A DNA stretch of 64,000 nt from Tuctoria greenei (lineage: Eukaryota > Streptophyta > Magnoliopsida > Poales > Poaceae), in the NCBI GenBank assembly GCA_036927565.1, contig JAYESD010000002.1, forward strand, positions 74,337,735 to 74,401,734, written 5' to 3'. Positions 10,317 to 21,776 of this stretch are shown here, in pieces (position 1 is the first letter of the stretch; every line of letters begins with the position of its first letter). Both the position numbers and the translations under genes were made by a program. The notes under the pieces were generated by a model. The model was not told the origin of the DNA, searched no databases, and saw only the letters and a list, made by a program, of their open reading frames with translations.

Positions 10317-10652
10317 AGTTGATTTTGTTTGCTTCGAGTTGTTTTGGGTGAATCTTTTGTGTCTTGCTTAGATAACCACTTAGACATTTGTTTCATAAGC
10401 CTCTCTGATGATCTTCAAGCATTGTATTTTGTCAACTTATGGTTGAGTGACTTAGACATAAGGGCTTTCACTTCTTGTCTTTATCTCATTGGTTTGATCT
10501 CAAAAGTTGATTGTATATGGGTCTCCAATGACATATTCATTTCATTTTATTGAGTGATTATGGGGACCTTGCATTCACAAATTCATTAGTAAAGTTCAAT
10601 GGTTGTCATTAATCACCGAAACCGTACTTCATGGGGGGCCTAGATGCTTTCA

Positions 10653-11656
10653 TCTGGGTTTGTTGATGATTGGTGGGACTACCCTGGGATCCGAATGGCT
10701 CAAGAGGGGGCCCTTGGTTGAAGATGTGCTCTGTAGGAGACATCGCCACCAGTGAAACCTAAATGGGGTCTAAATAGGCTAGTAATCCATTTGTAAAGAC
10801 TATTTTGTGATCTCTTGGCCACACACCTACGGAAGTATGAGACGGCATAATTGAGATTCTATAGTCATTGAAAGGTGATGAAATCACAAACACGTGGGTA
10901 AAGAGGTACAAACTCTGCAGAGTCAAATAAAACTATCATGATAGTCGTGCTCCCGGTTATGAGCACCTGGACAACTTCCATGATTAGAGGGTACTTGGTA
11001 TTGGGATGGTTATCGTTTGGTAATGGTTATGGCTGGTTATGGATTTATTTCTGGTATTGAATATGGTTATTGGCAAATGGTGAAATCTGGAATTATTGTT
11101 GATGGTAGTGAATTCAGATTGGTATTATGATATAACTTATGCTTATGAGGTGTTTACTTCACATACATATGTTTATTGCTTTTCAAATGTTTTTATGTAC
11201 CTTTCAACACTTTGCCATTATTATATTCGTCATTTGAATCAGCCACATGTCATACTTTCCACACTTGCTGAATACGACATGTACTCACTCTTGCAATCCC
11301 CCCCCCCAACAGTTGCAGGTCAGGATTGGGAGTTTAATGGTGAGAATGTGAAGTTCTAGGCCGTATCTACCGTCAGCTTTACCTGTGGTGTTGATTGGAG
11401 CTGCGCTATCCCTTATGCTTAGTTTGCTTAGTTGCTTAATTAGTTTATTTCTGCTGCATTAGTTGAACTTGTCATAAATATTCATTAGAGTTTGTAATTG
11501 AGGATAATATGGTTTGTTTAATAAAATTTGGTTAATTAATCTTGTTCTGTGGTAATTTTCTGTATACTCTTTTGTGAATGCACTCGTGTATGTGTGATGA
11601 ACTTCCTGGGCACACATATGCGTTAGCTTGGTTCTTTTTCAGAACCGTGCGTCACA
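10653..11656 (+). repeat. 3' portion of the Tekay 5' LTR
   Basis: These 1,004 bases align end to end with 18,237-19,239 of the 3' LTR and end in GCGTCACA directly before the primer site. About a dozen mismatches occur in the first 190 aligned bases and fewer later. The missing first ~1.75 kb should lie to the left of the window, beyond the Copia element. Confidence 0.93.
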
Positions 11657-11658
11657 GA

Positions 11659-11676
11659 TTGGTATCAGAGCCACAG
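11659..11676 (+). other. Primer binding site of the Tekay element
   Basis: TTGGTATCAGAGCC follows the LTR end after two bases and matches the 3' end of Met-tRNA, as in other Tekay elements. Confidence 0.88.
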
Positions 11677-11926
11677 GTTGACCGTAAGACGCAACCTAGA
11701 TAGAATGGACACTATAGAGCTCATAGGGGCACTCAGGAATCGATGTGTTTTTTCTTGGTGTGCTGTTGCTATATATATTGTTTGCTTGTGTGCTTAATAG
11801 AGGATTTTGGGATGCTTTAGCATTGCCATGTCCACCTAGGCTAGTGTAGCTAGTTGTTTAGTTTCATATCTCTTGATGCATATAGTTGGGGGCCTTTTCT
11901 AATTCTTACCTATTTCTTTTCTCCAG

Positions 11927-13100
11927 ATGGTGAGGACTCGCAACTAGAGGGATGGCAATGACTAGGAGGAGAACCATGGAGTACCTCAAAACAACAATGA
12001 GCAAGGACCTGCTCATGGAGCTATCAACATTGAGCAGCTTTTGGTCATGCAAAACCAGCTCATGCAGACCATGATACAAACAATGGGACAGCTGCAGGCT
12101 GGCAATATCAACAATCAGCCCCACATGCCTCCACCGCCACCCCCGCCTCTTCATAACCAATTGGGAGAGTTTATGAGGACTAGGCCGCCGACCTTTGCTC
12201 AAGCTGCCGACCCTATGGATGCGGACGACTGGCTCAAGTCCTTGGAGAAGAAACTTGCTATTGTCCAACGCAGTGACCGAAAGAAGGTGCTATTTGCTTC
12301 TCATCAACTCGTTGGAGCAGCTGCGGATTGGTGGGATGCTTATTGCAATACTCATGAGAACCAAGAGAGAATTACCTGGGCGGAATTCAAGGAGAGTTTC
12401 CATTCTCATTATGTGCCGGAAAGTGTTATGATTTGAAGATGCAAGAATTTGAGAATTTAAGGCAAGGAAGATCAAGCATGAGTGAATATCTCAACAAGTT
12501 CACTCAACTCTCAAGATATGCACCTGAGGATGTTAGTCGGGATAGCCGGAAACAATACTTGTTCATGAGGGGCTTGAACAATGAGATCCAAGTGCAATTG
12601 CTCAATTGCGACCATGCCAACTTCCAGAAGCTTGTGGACAAAGCAATTGTGGTTGAGAACAAGATTCGTGAGATGGAACAAGACAACAAGAGGAAGGCGC
12701 CATATCAAGGACAGCAACAAGTAAGTAATGTGCACCCTCGCCTTGCACCACCCAATGCGCCCTATTATAGCTCTTCTATTCCTGCTCAACGCCCTAGATT
12801 TGCACCGCGCCCAACTCAGTTTGTGCAGTAGCGCCCTCTCATGCAAGCACCTAGGCCTCCAATGCCTTATGCGCCTCGTGCTAATTTTCCTGGTGCAAAT
12901 GTTCAAAACCAAGCTCGTCCCAATAATGGTGGAGTTAAGGGGTGCTATACTTGTGGAGAAGCTGGACACTTTGCACATCAATGTCCTAAGTCAGGCCTTG
13001 GTCAAGGAAGCGGTGCGCTGAGGAAAAACCCAAGACCCAATGGAGGACAACCACAAGGGAACCGTGGACAGCAGAATTTTGCTCATGGCAATGTGAACCA
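11927..13100 (+). pseudogene. Tekay gag, broken
   Basis: The reading frame starts at the ATG at 11,927 but meets TAG at codons 7 and 13 (11,945 and 11,963). The gag core follows: MQNQLMQTMIQTMGQ, DDWLKSLEKKLAIVQ, QLVGAAADWWDAY and TWAEFKESFHSHYVPE. A one-base shift near 12,430 leads to LRQGRSSMSEYLNKFTQLSRYAPEDV. A further TAG stands at 12,829, and then a zinc knuckle CYTCGEAGHFAHQC (12,943-12,984) marks the nucleocapsid end. Gag binds and packages the element RNA. The domains are recognisable but the protein cannot be made in full. Confidence 0.88.
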
Positions 13101-14708
13101 TGTCTCTACGGAGGATGCTCAACGAGCGGATGACGTGGTCATTGGTATATTTCTCGCCAACTCCAACCCCGCGACTATGTTATTTGATTCTGGAGCATCG
13201 CATTCATTCATTGCATCGAAGTATGTTGCCAAGTATAGTTTGCCTATCTCTCGTATGAAGTTTACTCTATTGGTTAAGCCTCCTGGAGGAGATATGAGGA
13301 CAAATATAGTATGTCCAAAAGTAATCCTTAGAATAAGGGGGGTAGACTTCTCCGCCAACCTCATTGTTTTGGATTCTCAAGGATTGGACATTATACTTGG
13401 TATGGACTGGTTGAGGAAGCACAATGGAGTTATTGAGTGTGCCACGAAGATGGTGAAGTTGACCAATGAGGAAGGGATCACCGTAGAATTTGAAGCATCT
13501 CAAACCACACCGAAGCAATTGGAGCTGAACCATATGGACGGTGCCGCAATTGAGGAGATTCCGGTGGTGTGCGAATTTTTGGATGTTTTTCCAGACGAGT
13601 TGCTAGGTATGCCTCCTGATCGAGACATTGAGTTTGTTATTGATTTAATACCTGGAACTGCACCTATAGCTAAGAGGCCGTATAGGATGTGTCCTTTGGA
13701 ATTAGCGGAGCTCAAGAAGCAAATTCAAGGGCAACTAGAGAAGGGTTTTATTCGCCCTAACTCTTCGCCTTGGGGAGCCCCCGTTCTATTTGTGGACAAG
13801 AAGGATGGATCCCAAAAGATGTGCGTGGATTACTGAGCTCTCAACGAGGTAACAATCAAGAACAAGTACACCTTTCCATGCATAGAAGACTTGTTTGATT
13901 AGATGAAGGGTGCTTGTGTCTTCTCTAAGATTGATTTGAGGTCGGGATATTTTCAAATGAAGATTAGACCATCGGACATACCCAAGACAGCTTTTAGGAC
14001 ACGGTATGGATCTTATGAGTACACCATGATGTCTTTTGGATTGACAAATGCGTCTGCCTACTTTATGTACCTCATGAATAAGGTCTTCATGGAGTACTTG
14101 GATAAGTTCGTTGTGGTGTCCATTGATGACATTATGATCTACTCGAAGGATGAGAAAGAGCATGAGGAACACTTGAGGCTTACGTTGCAAAAATTAAGGG
14201 AGCATCAATTGTATGTCAAGTTCAACAAGTGTCCGTTTTGGTTGAAAGAGGTGTCGTTTTTGGGTCATATAATTTCAGGAGGAGGAGTATCGGTTGACCC
14301 CGGAAAAGTGAGAGACGTGTTGAAGTGGGAACCACCGCAAAATGCAAAGGAAATAAGGAGTTTTCTTGGAATGGCTGGATATTACCGTAGATTCATCAAG
14401 GACTTTTCCAAGATAGCCAAGCCAATGATGGAGTTGCTAATGAAGGGAAAGGCTTTCCAATGGACTCAAGCTTGTCAAAACAGTTTTGAGGAGTTGAAGA
14501 AGAGGTTAACAACGGCTCTAGTTTTGGAATTGCCAGATGTAAGCAAGAGTTTTGATATTTATTGCGACGCATCATGACAAGGAATTGGATATGTATTGAT
14601 GCAAGAAGGTCAAGTGGTCGCCTATGCATCAAGACAATTGAAGAAACATGAGCAGAATTACCCAACACATGATTTAGAACTCGCGGCCGTGGTACACGCA
14701 TTGAAGAT
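13101..14708 (+). pseudogene. Tekay protease, reverse transcriptase and start of RNase H, broken
   Basis: The protease active site LFDSGASHSFIA is at 13,183-13,218 and the flap-side block IILGMDWL follows. RT begins near FPDELLGMPPDRDIEFVIDL and shows KRPYRM, FIRPNSSPWGAPVLFVDKKDGS, then a TGA at 13,834 within the usual VDYR block and a TAG at 13,900 where the family has a Gln. After that come FSKIDLRSGYFQMKI and the polymerase box SIDDIMIYS (usually FIDD). Another TGA follows CDAS at 14,575. The frame shifts near 14,705 within RNase H. The stops are all TAG or TGA. Confidence 0.88.
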
Positions 14709-16598
14709 TTGGAGCACTATATTCTTGGACATAGGTGTGAAATTTATACGGATCATAAGAGTTTGAAGTATATTTTCACACAAATGGATTTGAACTTGAG
14801 GCAACGGAGATGGTTGGAGCTCATCAAAGATTATGATTTGGGGATCAACTATCATCCGGGAAAAGCCAATGTAGTGGCCGATGCTTTGAGTAGAAAGGGA
14901 GTAAGTCATCAACCCACAGTTCGAGAGTTACCATTCGAGTTATGTAAGGAGTTCGAAAGGTTGAACCTCGGGTTTCTAAATGATATGGAGATGATGGAGT
15001 TAAACCCAACCTTGGAGCAAGAAATTCGAGAGGCACAAACCGCGGACGAAGAGATCAAGGAAATCAAGGACAAGACTGAAGAAGGGAGAGAATTCAGATT
15101 TGATGAAGACGAACATGGTACCTTATGGCTTGGAAAGAGAATCGTTGTGCCTAATGTGAAGCATATTCGGGAGACGATATTAAAAGAGGCACATGACTCA
15201 CCTTACTCAATTCATCCTGGTTGTACGAAGATGTACAAAGACTTGAATACTTGCTATTGGTGGGATAGCATGAAAAAGGACATAGCTGAATATGTGGCAT
15301 TGTGTGATGTGTGTCAACGAGTCAAGGCGGACCATCAAAGGCCAGCTGGATTATTGCAACAATTGAAGATCCCGGAATGGAAATGGGAAGAAATCGGTAT
15401 GGACTTCATAATTGGGTTACCACGTACTCAGTCCGGGTATGACTCAATTTGGGTAATTGTGGATCGTTTAACCAAGTCAGCTCATTTTGTCCCTGTGAAG
15501 ACCAAATATACAGCTGCACAATTGGCTGAAATATACATGGAGCATATTGTGTGTCGACATGGAGTCCCTAAGAAGATAGTCTTGGATAGAGGTTCACAAT
15601 TCACTTCCAGGTTTTGGCAAAAATTGCATGAAGCTTTGGGAACGAGGTTGAATTTTAGTTCAGCATATCATCCTCAAACGGATGGACAAATCGAGAGGAC
15701 CAATCAGATTTTGGAGGACATGTTAAGAGCTTGTGCTTTGAAGCATGGGAAAAGTTGGGACAAAAGCTTGCCATATGCAGAATTTTCATACAACAATAGC
15801 TACCAAGCAAGTTTGAAGATGTCACCATATGAAGCGCTTTTTTGCAGGAAGTGTAGGACACCTTTGTTCTGGAATGAGGTAGGAGAAACTCAAGTATTTG
15901 GTCCGGATGTGTTGCATGAAGCCGAAAAGCAAGTCCAAATAATTCGTGAAAACTTGAGGACTGCCCAATCAAGGCAAAAAGGTTATGCGAACAATAGGAG
16001 AATGGAATTAGCCTTTGAAATAGGAGATTTTGTTTACCTCAAGGTGTCACCAATGAGAGGTAATAAGAGGTTTAACATAAGGGGCAAGCTCGCACCTCGT
16101 TATATTGGACCATTCAAGATTTTGGACAAAAGAGGAGAAGTAGCGTATAAGTTGGAGATGCCAGCTCATCTTTCGGATGTCCATGATGTCTTTCATGTTT
16201 CCCAGCTCAAGAAGTGTTTGAGAGTACCAGAAGAACAAGTGCCAATGGAAGGATTGGAACTAGAAGAAGATTTGACTTACGCCGAGCAACCGATCAAAAT
16301 CTTGGAAACTAAGGAGAGGGTCACCAGGAACAAGGTTATTAGGTGGTATAAAGTTCAATGGAAGCACCACAAAGAAAAAGAAGCGACGTGGGAATTAGAG
16401 GATGATCTCAAGAAGGAATTTCCCTATCTTCTCCCTTCCGCGTCGAATCTCGAGGGCGAGATTCATTTTAAGGGGGGTAGTTTTGTAACACCCTCATTTT
16501 CATGCATCATGCCTTGCATGCACTCATATACATGTGTAACATTAACCCACAACAAGAGGAACAAGTTTAAAACTGATTTGGAACAAAACCGCACTTAA
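14709..16598 (+). pseudogene. Tekay RNase H end, integrase and chromodomain (629 codons open)
   Basis: This long open segment begins inside RNase H (EIYTDHKSLKYIFTQMDLNL, NVVADALSRKG). Integrase follows, with the zinc-binding region (CYWWDSMKKDIAEYV, CDVCQRVK), then MDFIIGLPRTQSGYDSI with the first Asp, LDRGSQFTSRFW with the second, and YHPQTDGQIERTNQ with the Glu. The C-terminal domain GPFKILDKRGEVAYKLEMP is followed by a chromodomain (about residues 520-575) that in this lineage is thought to steer insertion to heterochromatin. The frame passes through the polypurine tract and on for 114 bases into the 3' LTR, so the normal stop seems to be lost. It is intact as a segment but has no start, so I call it part of a broken pol. 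Confidence 0.9.
16470..16481 (+). other. Polypurine tract of the Tekay element
   Basis: AAGGGGGGTAG lies directly before the 3' LTR start TGTAACACCC, where plus-strand DNA synthesis is primed. Confidence 0.85.
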
Positions 16599-16607
16599 AA
16601 TGCAGGA

Positions 16608-16885
16608 AAGTGCGGACTAGTCCAATTTTACTGAGGACTAGTCCGATTTCTCTCTGACTAAAATGGACTTGCCCGTTTTTGCTGCAAACTAGTCCGATTT
16701 TTCCTCTGGAAACTTTCGGACTTGTCCGATTTTGTGCGGACTAGTCCAATATTCCAAGAATCCTTGAAAATTTGCTGAGTCCCTGGACTTTTCCGGACTA
16801 GTCCGGTGTTCCAGCGGACTTGTCCGATTTCCTCTCTGTTTAAAGTCGGACTTGTCCGATTTTTGGCCACACTTGTCCGATTTTC
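16608..16885 (+). repeat. Cluster of CGGACTAGTCCG / CGGACTTGTCCG palindromes
   Basis: About ten copies of the 12-base palindrome CGGACTAGTCCG or its near-palindromic variant CGGACTTGTCCG, mostly followed by ATTTT, lie in ~280 bases of U3. Two more are at about 17,416-17,447. Confidence 0.9.
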
Positions 16886-17049
16886 TCTCTGGACGCCGAG
16901 TTGATCTTTTGTTTTATGACTTGTTTCATGGGTTTCACGTTAATTGGGCCTAGGGATGTCGTGCCTAACTCTTTTAGAGCCCATGTGGGACTCTAAACCG
17001 ACCTCTACTCATCCCAAACTCGAAATCCATCTAACCCTAGCCTCCACCT

Positions 17050-17058
17050 CTATATAAA
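17050..17058 (+). promoter_or_regulatory. TATA box of the Tekay LTR promoter
   Basis: CTATATAAA stands about 165 bases after the palindrome cluster and is followed by a C-rich leader, a normal layout for an LTR promoter. Confidence 0.65.
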
Positions 17059-19239
17059 CAACCCCACCCCTTGGTTCGATATCTATTTGCCACTTTTCCA
17101 CCCCACCCAAACCCTAGTTCGTGGGGAGCCACCATCAAGGAGGGAGGAGAAGATCCCAAGCAAGAAGAAGAAGAGGAGGAAACGAAAGAGGATCAAGATC
17201 TCCATCAAGTTTCGTCCTTCACCACCAATTCATCTCCAGGTTCATCACCAACCTTAGATCACCAAGATCCAAGTGCTATCTCCAAGTTTCTTGATTCATT
17301 AGAGTCCTAAACACCTGGTATACCTTCTTTTCTCTTTTCCTTACGTGAATTCAACCCCTAATCACTAGATTTACGTCGATCTAGAAAACCCTGATCTGCT
17401 GATCTCGCAAGGTGCGGACTTGTCCGGTCCCTAGCGGACTAGTCCGATCTTTCTGGTTAAATCGTGTTGAATTAATTCTAAAATTTGATCTAATCAACTC
17501 CAAACATGTATAAACTTGTTAAAAGCTATTAGAACTAGTTAGTGATCATTAAAAGCAATCTAGTAACAAGTTCTACCTTGCATTTGTATTAATCATGCAT
17601 GTCATGACATATTGAGTAATATTTGTGAACTTTTTGATTGTGTTTCTTGTCTTGTATGTTTATTGTGTGGATTAGACGGATTTGCACTAGAAAGTGCCGC
17701 GGAGGATCTACAGCACCAAGAGTTTGAAGGCTTTGATCCTAATCAACCGCTAGAGCAAGGCAAGTGTCATTGAAGCATATTGATCCTGTTTTAAAATAAA
17801 TGTTTTGTTTGCAAAATTACATGCTTATGTCAATTTGATGGGAATCCTATGATAGGAAGTTTCCTAGCTTTGTTTAACCACCCTTGTCACCTGGAAATAT
17901 GGTAGAGAGTCGAGATGAGATTTTACTGTTTTGCTTCACTTAATTAATTGGGATGGGAAGACAATACTACACATTTAATTATGCATTAATGATATTTTCG
18001 TTAACATGAACTGGTCAATATGATATGGTAATGGGTGATCTAAGCAAGCTTGGTATGTGGATGGGTTGGATGTTATGGTGGTTTGCTTGCTTTAGATCTA
18101 AGGACCGGTTCATACGAGAATAAGCCAGGACTACAGTGCCACCACGAGGCCAAGTATGGGTGCGGCGTAGCTAATTAATTAGGGTTTTGCTAGTGTTGTT
18201 TGGACCATTGTGGATGCTCGGGGAAGGGGTAGTCGGTCTGGGTTTGTTGATGATTGGTGGGACTACCCTGGGATCCGAATGGCTCAAGAGGGGGCCCTTG
18301 GTTGAAGATGTGCTCTGTAGGAGACGTCGCCACTGGTGAAACCTCAGTAGGGTCTAAATAGGCTAGTAATCCCTTTGTAAAGGCTATTTTATGATCTCTT
18401 GTCCACACACCTACGGAAGTGTGAGACGGCATAATTGAGATTCTATAGTCATCGAAAGGTGACGAAATCACAAACACGTGGGTAAAGAGGTACAAACTCT
18501 GCAGAGTCAAATAAAACTATCATGATAGCCGTGCTCCCGGTTATGAGCACCTGTACAACTTCCATGATTAGATGGTACTTGGTATTGGGATGGTTATGGT
18601 TTGGTAATGGTTATGGCTGGTTATGGATTTATTTCAGTTATTGAATATGGTTATTGGCAAATGGTGAAATCTGGAATTATTGATGATGGTAGTGAATTCA
18701 GATTGGTATTATGATATTACTTATGATTATGAAGGGTTTACTTCACATACATATAATTTATTGCTTTTCAAATGTTTTATGTACTTTTCAGCACTTTGCC
18801 ATTATTATATTCATCATTTGAATCAGCCACATGTCATACTTTCCACACTTGCTGAGTACGACATGTACTCACTCTTGCAATCCCCCCCCCAACAGTTGCA
18901 GGTCAGGATTGAGAGTTTAATGGTGAGAATGCGGAGTTCTAGGCCGTGTCTACCGTCAGCTTTACCTGTGGTGTTGATTGGAGCTGCGCTATCCCTTATG
19001 CTTAGTTTGCTTAGTTGCTTAATTAGTTTATTTCCGCTGCATTAGTTGAATTTGTCATAAATATTCATTAGAGTTTGTAATCGAGGATAATATGTTTTGT
19101 TTAATAAAATTTGGTTAATTAGTCTTGTTCTGTGGTAATTTTCTGTATACTCTTTTGGAATGCACTCGTGTATGTGTGATGAACATCTTGGGCACACATA
19201 TGTGTTAGCTTGGTTCTTTTTTTGGAACCGGGCGTCACA

Positions 19240-20325
19240 CACACCACATGAGTATTCATCCATTGTATCCACTACTCTCCATAGGTTTAGAGGAGTATAG
19301 GCTGTAGAGAGGAGAGCATTTTGTCCTAGTCCAAGTAGGAGAGGAGTAGAAGTAGTCTCTTCCCTAATTCTAAATGGGGATGGTATGGCTCTCATATTCC
19401 TATTTGTATTTGTGACTTTGCTCTTAATAAAGATGTTATCTTTAGTCTTCTATTGTTCATATACTTGGATGATGCGTTTCTTGTTTGATTGTGGATTCCA
19501 TATATGTGGTAGGAGTAGTAATTATGATTATGCTATACCATTCTCATTATATCATCATAAACACTACAAACCCCCCACTATAGTCTAATTAGCTATGACA
19601 TGATTATGTTAATATAAATCACTTATGCTATAAATTAACATTGGTTCAACTATGATTTAGTTCATTACCTTAGGATGGCTTGTGCCTAGGCTCTTAAGAT
19701 AATTACTTAATATGCTATCATGGTTCTAGGATACATAAGTAGCATTGAATGTCTCGTAGACCCACGGATTGAAAAGGTAGGTAGTAGGAGGTGACAACCC
19801 TATCTGTCCTTTGTAATCCACCAAGTTTGGCTATGCCACAGACTCTTGGCAGGAGTCGTCCTAGTATTGCTAGGGGTAAACCCGTGCCCGATGTGTTATC
19901 TACTTAGCATGAGATTCATAATTAATATGATCATTAGTAACTAACTTAGGCTATGTATATGTACATTGGAATAATAGTAGGAGTATCTACCTAACTCTTA
20001 GACTAGACCCTCTTTACCTCATTTACCGCCCTTAGGATAGAAAGCTCTTGTGTGTGTCACACTACCTCCAATATCGTTTATCCATCCTTGCTACAACCCT
20101 ACCTAGATCAACCTAGCCTCTCCATTTGATGATTGTTTTGCTTCCACCTAGCCTTCCTTTGGGAGAATATAAATGACACCCTTTGGGAATACTGTAAAAG
20201 GGGAAATGCTACATCGATAGATTCCGTGCACTTGTGGATTTACAATTGTAATTTAAAAACTATTAACAAGCATTTTTGGAACCCTGCTAGGGATGAATTG
20301 TTAGTAGTGTATAGGAAATATCAAC
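19240..20325 (+). repeat. 3' portion of the B' left LTR
   Basis: The sequence matches, in reverse complement, the solo LTR at 58,270-59,870 and the LTRs of element B, including the block GGCTATGCCA...CTCTTGGCAGGAGTCGTCC. It ends near AGGAAATATCAACG at about 20,325, corresponding to the terminus of the solo LTR. Confidence 0.8.
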
Positions 20326-21420
20326 GGATATGAACCTTGTGCGTAACCACTTGAACTCATCTTCCTAATTCAAACCAAAAAATATTTCCCTTTATATTCA
20401 TTGCATTTGCAAGTTTTTTCAAGTTGGGCAAAAAAATTTACAAAGGGTACAACTTGCTTTTCAGCTAACATAACCCGTTTTTGAGTTGTTTTGTTTTTCT
20501 TGATTTTAGTGCAGCCAGGACAAGATTTATAAAGAGATTGGAAGGCATCATCATGTCCATATCTCTCCATCGATCTCATTTTGAGTTCTGGTGGAGGAAT
20601 GCTCAAGATGGTGGCCCAATGGAGGAGCAAGATGAAGTCAATTCAACTCCAACCTCAACTTGGCAGAATACATTGAACGTCAAGGCTACACCGAAATTCA
20701 TGGTCGTGAGTTTCTCACAAAACGACCTTCAACCCGGACCGCTCTTCAATTGAGGTACAAGTTAAAAAAATTCCGTCATTTGAGTTGCATTAGGATTGAA
20801 TGATTTTTGCTTACATTGGTAAGGAAGGTTTACACCTTCTCATCATTCAATTCTTATGCATCCTCATGAGAGTAAGTGCTGGTATTTCTCTTTTTGATTC
20901 TTCAAAAAGGAATGTCACCTTACATGGGAATAAATTTAAACAAGTACCTATAATTTTATGAGCATTGCTAATATTGACTTAGACATTTTTTGCTTAGGTT
21001 TAGTAAACAATGCTTATGGAATAACTTAATGGTTGCATTGGTATGTAGCAACCTAGGAACAGTGATATCCATGATTTTGATTTAAAACTCATTCATGCAT
21101 GGATCATTAAATTTCAAATTCTCAGGCAATAAACTAAAAATTTTCAGGAGGATAGAATTGAGAATATTGTTTGCCATGATCCAAATGATAATATTTGCTC
21201 TTGTGTAAAAAACTATGATGGTTAGAAATTTTACAAGATGAAGGGATCCAAATAGTGTATTTATACCACTTGCATTGCTATGAGTAGGAGCTTTAGAAAA
21301 TATGCAAATTGATTTATCCATAAAGCCCCACTCTTATCAATGATTCATACATTGTTCACAGATACACTTGAAATTGGACCCAATACATCTTTGGTTTTGT
21401 TCTTCTCTGTACGTACAAAT
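20326..21420 (+). other. Degraded B' internal sequence without a recognisable gene
   Basis: The stretch is AT-rich. A short translated segment near 20,650-20,755 (NTLNVKATPKF or, in the next frame, YIERQGYTEIHGREF) looks like old coding sequence, but I cannot name it. No RT, integrase or gag motif is visible. Confidence 0.4.
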
Positions 21421-21530
21421 GAAGATTTGCTTACCTAACCCGAAAATTCATTTGTACAAGTATCGGGAGCTAACCATCCTTCTCTATCATAGAGGGGAAG
21501 TTTGCAGGAGTAATATCACTATGCAGGCAT
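21421..21530 (+). pseudogene. Fragment of the Athila-type ORF in B'
   Basis: In one frame this reads KICLPNPKIHLYKYRELTILL, which matches LNEIRLPNPDFHLYKCQRLIIDLL of the Athila-type ORF in element B. Only about 35 codons remain. This shows the orientation of B' and that it once carried the same kind of third ORF. Function of the family is unknown. Confidence 0.65.
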
Positions 21531-21776
21531 TAAAATGATCGGAATGTTGGAAACTCTAAGAGGATTCCATTTTAACATCTCTCGGCTAAAGAGTAAATTA
21601 GGATGGTTGCCACCTATTGGCAAGCCCGAAGGTCAACCATAACTATACGAGGCCGGAGATTTGATATGGAAACCCTCCATGAGCAACCAATGGGCTGCTA
21701 CGAATCTGTGAGAGCATTATGCTCTCATATATTCTAAAGCACTCATTCAAGCTCAAGAGAATTGCCACCATCATTG

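Larger units (their letters stand above)
1..10652 (-). mobile_element. SIRE/Maximus-type Ty1-Copia retrotransposon, 3' LTR outside the window
   Basis: Read from right to left the element has an LTR, a Met-tRNA primer site, a long gag, a broken pol in the order protease, integrase, RT, RNase H, then a third ORF and polypurine tracts. Integrase before RT is the Copia order. The ~700-residue gag with coiled coil and an ORF behind pol are typical of the SIRE/Maximus lineage. The 3' LTR is not in the first 230 bases, so it must lie to the left of the window. At its right edge the flanking sequence resumes inside the LTR of a Gypsy element at a point equivalent to 18,237, so this copy is nested in that LTR. 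Gag and the third ORF are open while pol is broken, so the copy is not autonomous. Confidence 0.9.
9244..10652 (-). repeat. 5' LTR of the Copia element
   Basis: The LTR is about 1.41 kb. It starts TGAAAGCATCTAGG on the minus strand (ending at plus 10,652) and ends ...TCCTTACA at 9244, directly before the primer site. An 11-base G run occurs at 9267-9277 on the plus strand. To its right the sequence switches to a Gypsy LTR, matching 18,237 onward. No second copy of this LTR is in the window for dating. Confidence 0.9.
10653..19239 (+). mobile_element. Tekay-type Ty3-Gypsy chromovirus, 5' LTR split by the Copia insertion
   Basis: Order on the plus strand: 3' portion of the 5' LTR, Met-tRNA primer site, gag with zinc knuckle, protease, RT, RNase H, integrase, chromodomain, polypurine tract, full 3' LTR. 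RT before integrase is the Gypsy order, and the C-terminal chromodomain ending in EATWELEDDLKKEFPYLLPS is characteristic of the Tekay/Del lineage. Several nonsense codons and at least two frameshifts make the copy defective. The 3' LTR ends at 19,239 and is followed by Athila-like LTR sequence, so this element is itself nested. Confidence 0.92.
16484..19239 (+). repeat. 3' LTR of the Tekay element
   Basis: This is about 2.76 kb from TGTAACACCC to GGCGTCACA. Its last 1,003 bases match the 5' LTR remnant. It holds a cluster of CGGACTAGTCCG motifs, a TATA box and a Glu/Ser-rich 79-codon ORF in the leader (17,071-17,310) that I do not consider a gene. Confidence 0.93.

Noticed and set aside
11657..11680. 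tRNA-like sequence TTGGTATCAGAGCC
   Set aside because: It is the 18-base primer binding site complementary to Met-tRNA next to an LTR end; no cloverleaf can be formed. The same holds for 9,225-9,242.
17071..17310. 79-codon ORF in the Tekay LTR
   Set aside because: It begins beside the TATA box, is low-complexity (Glu, Ser), and has no counterpart elsewhere in the window.
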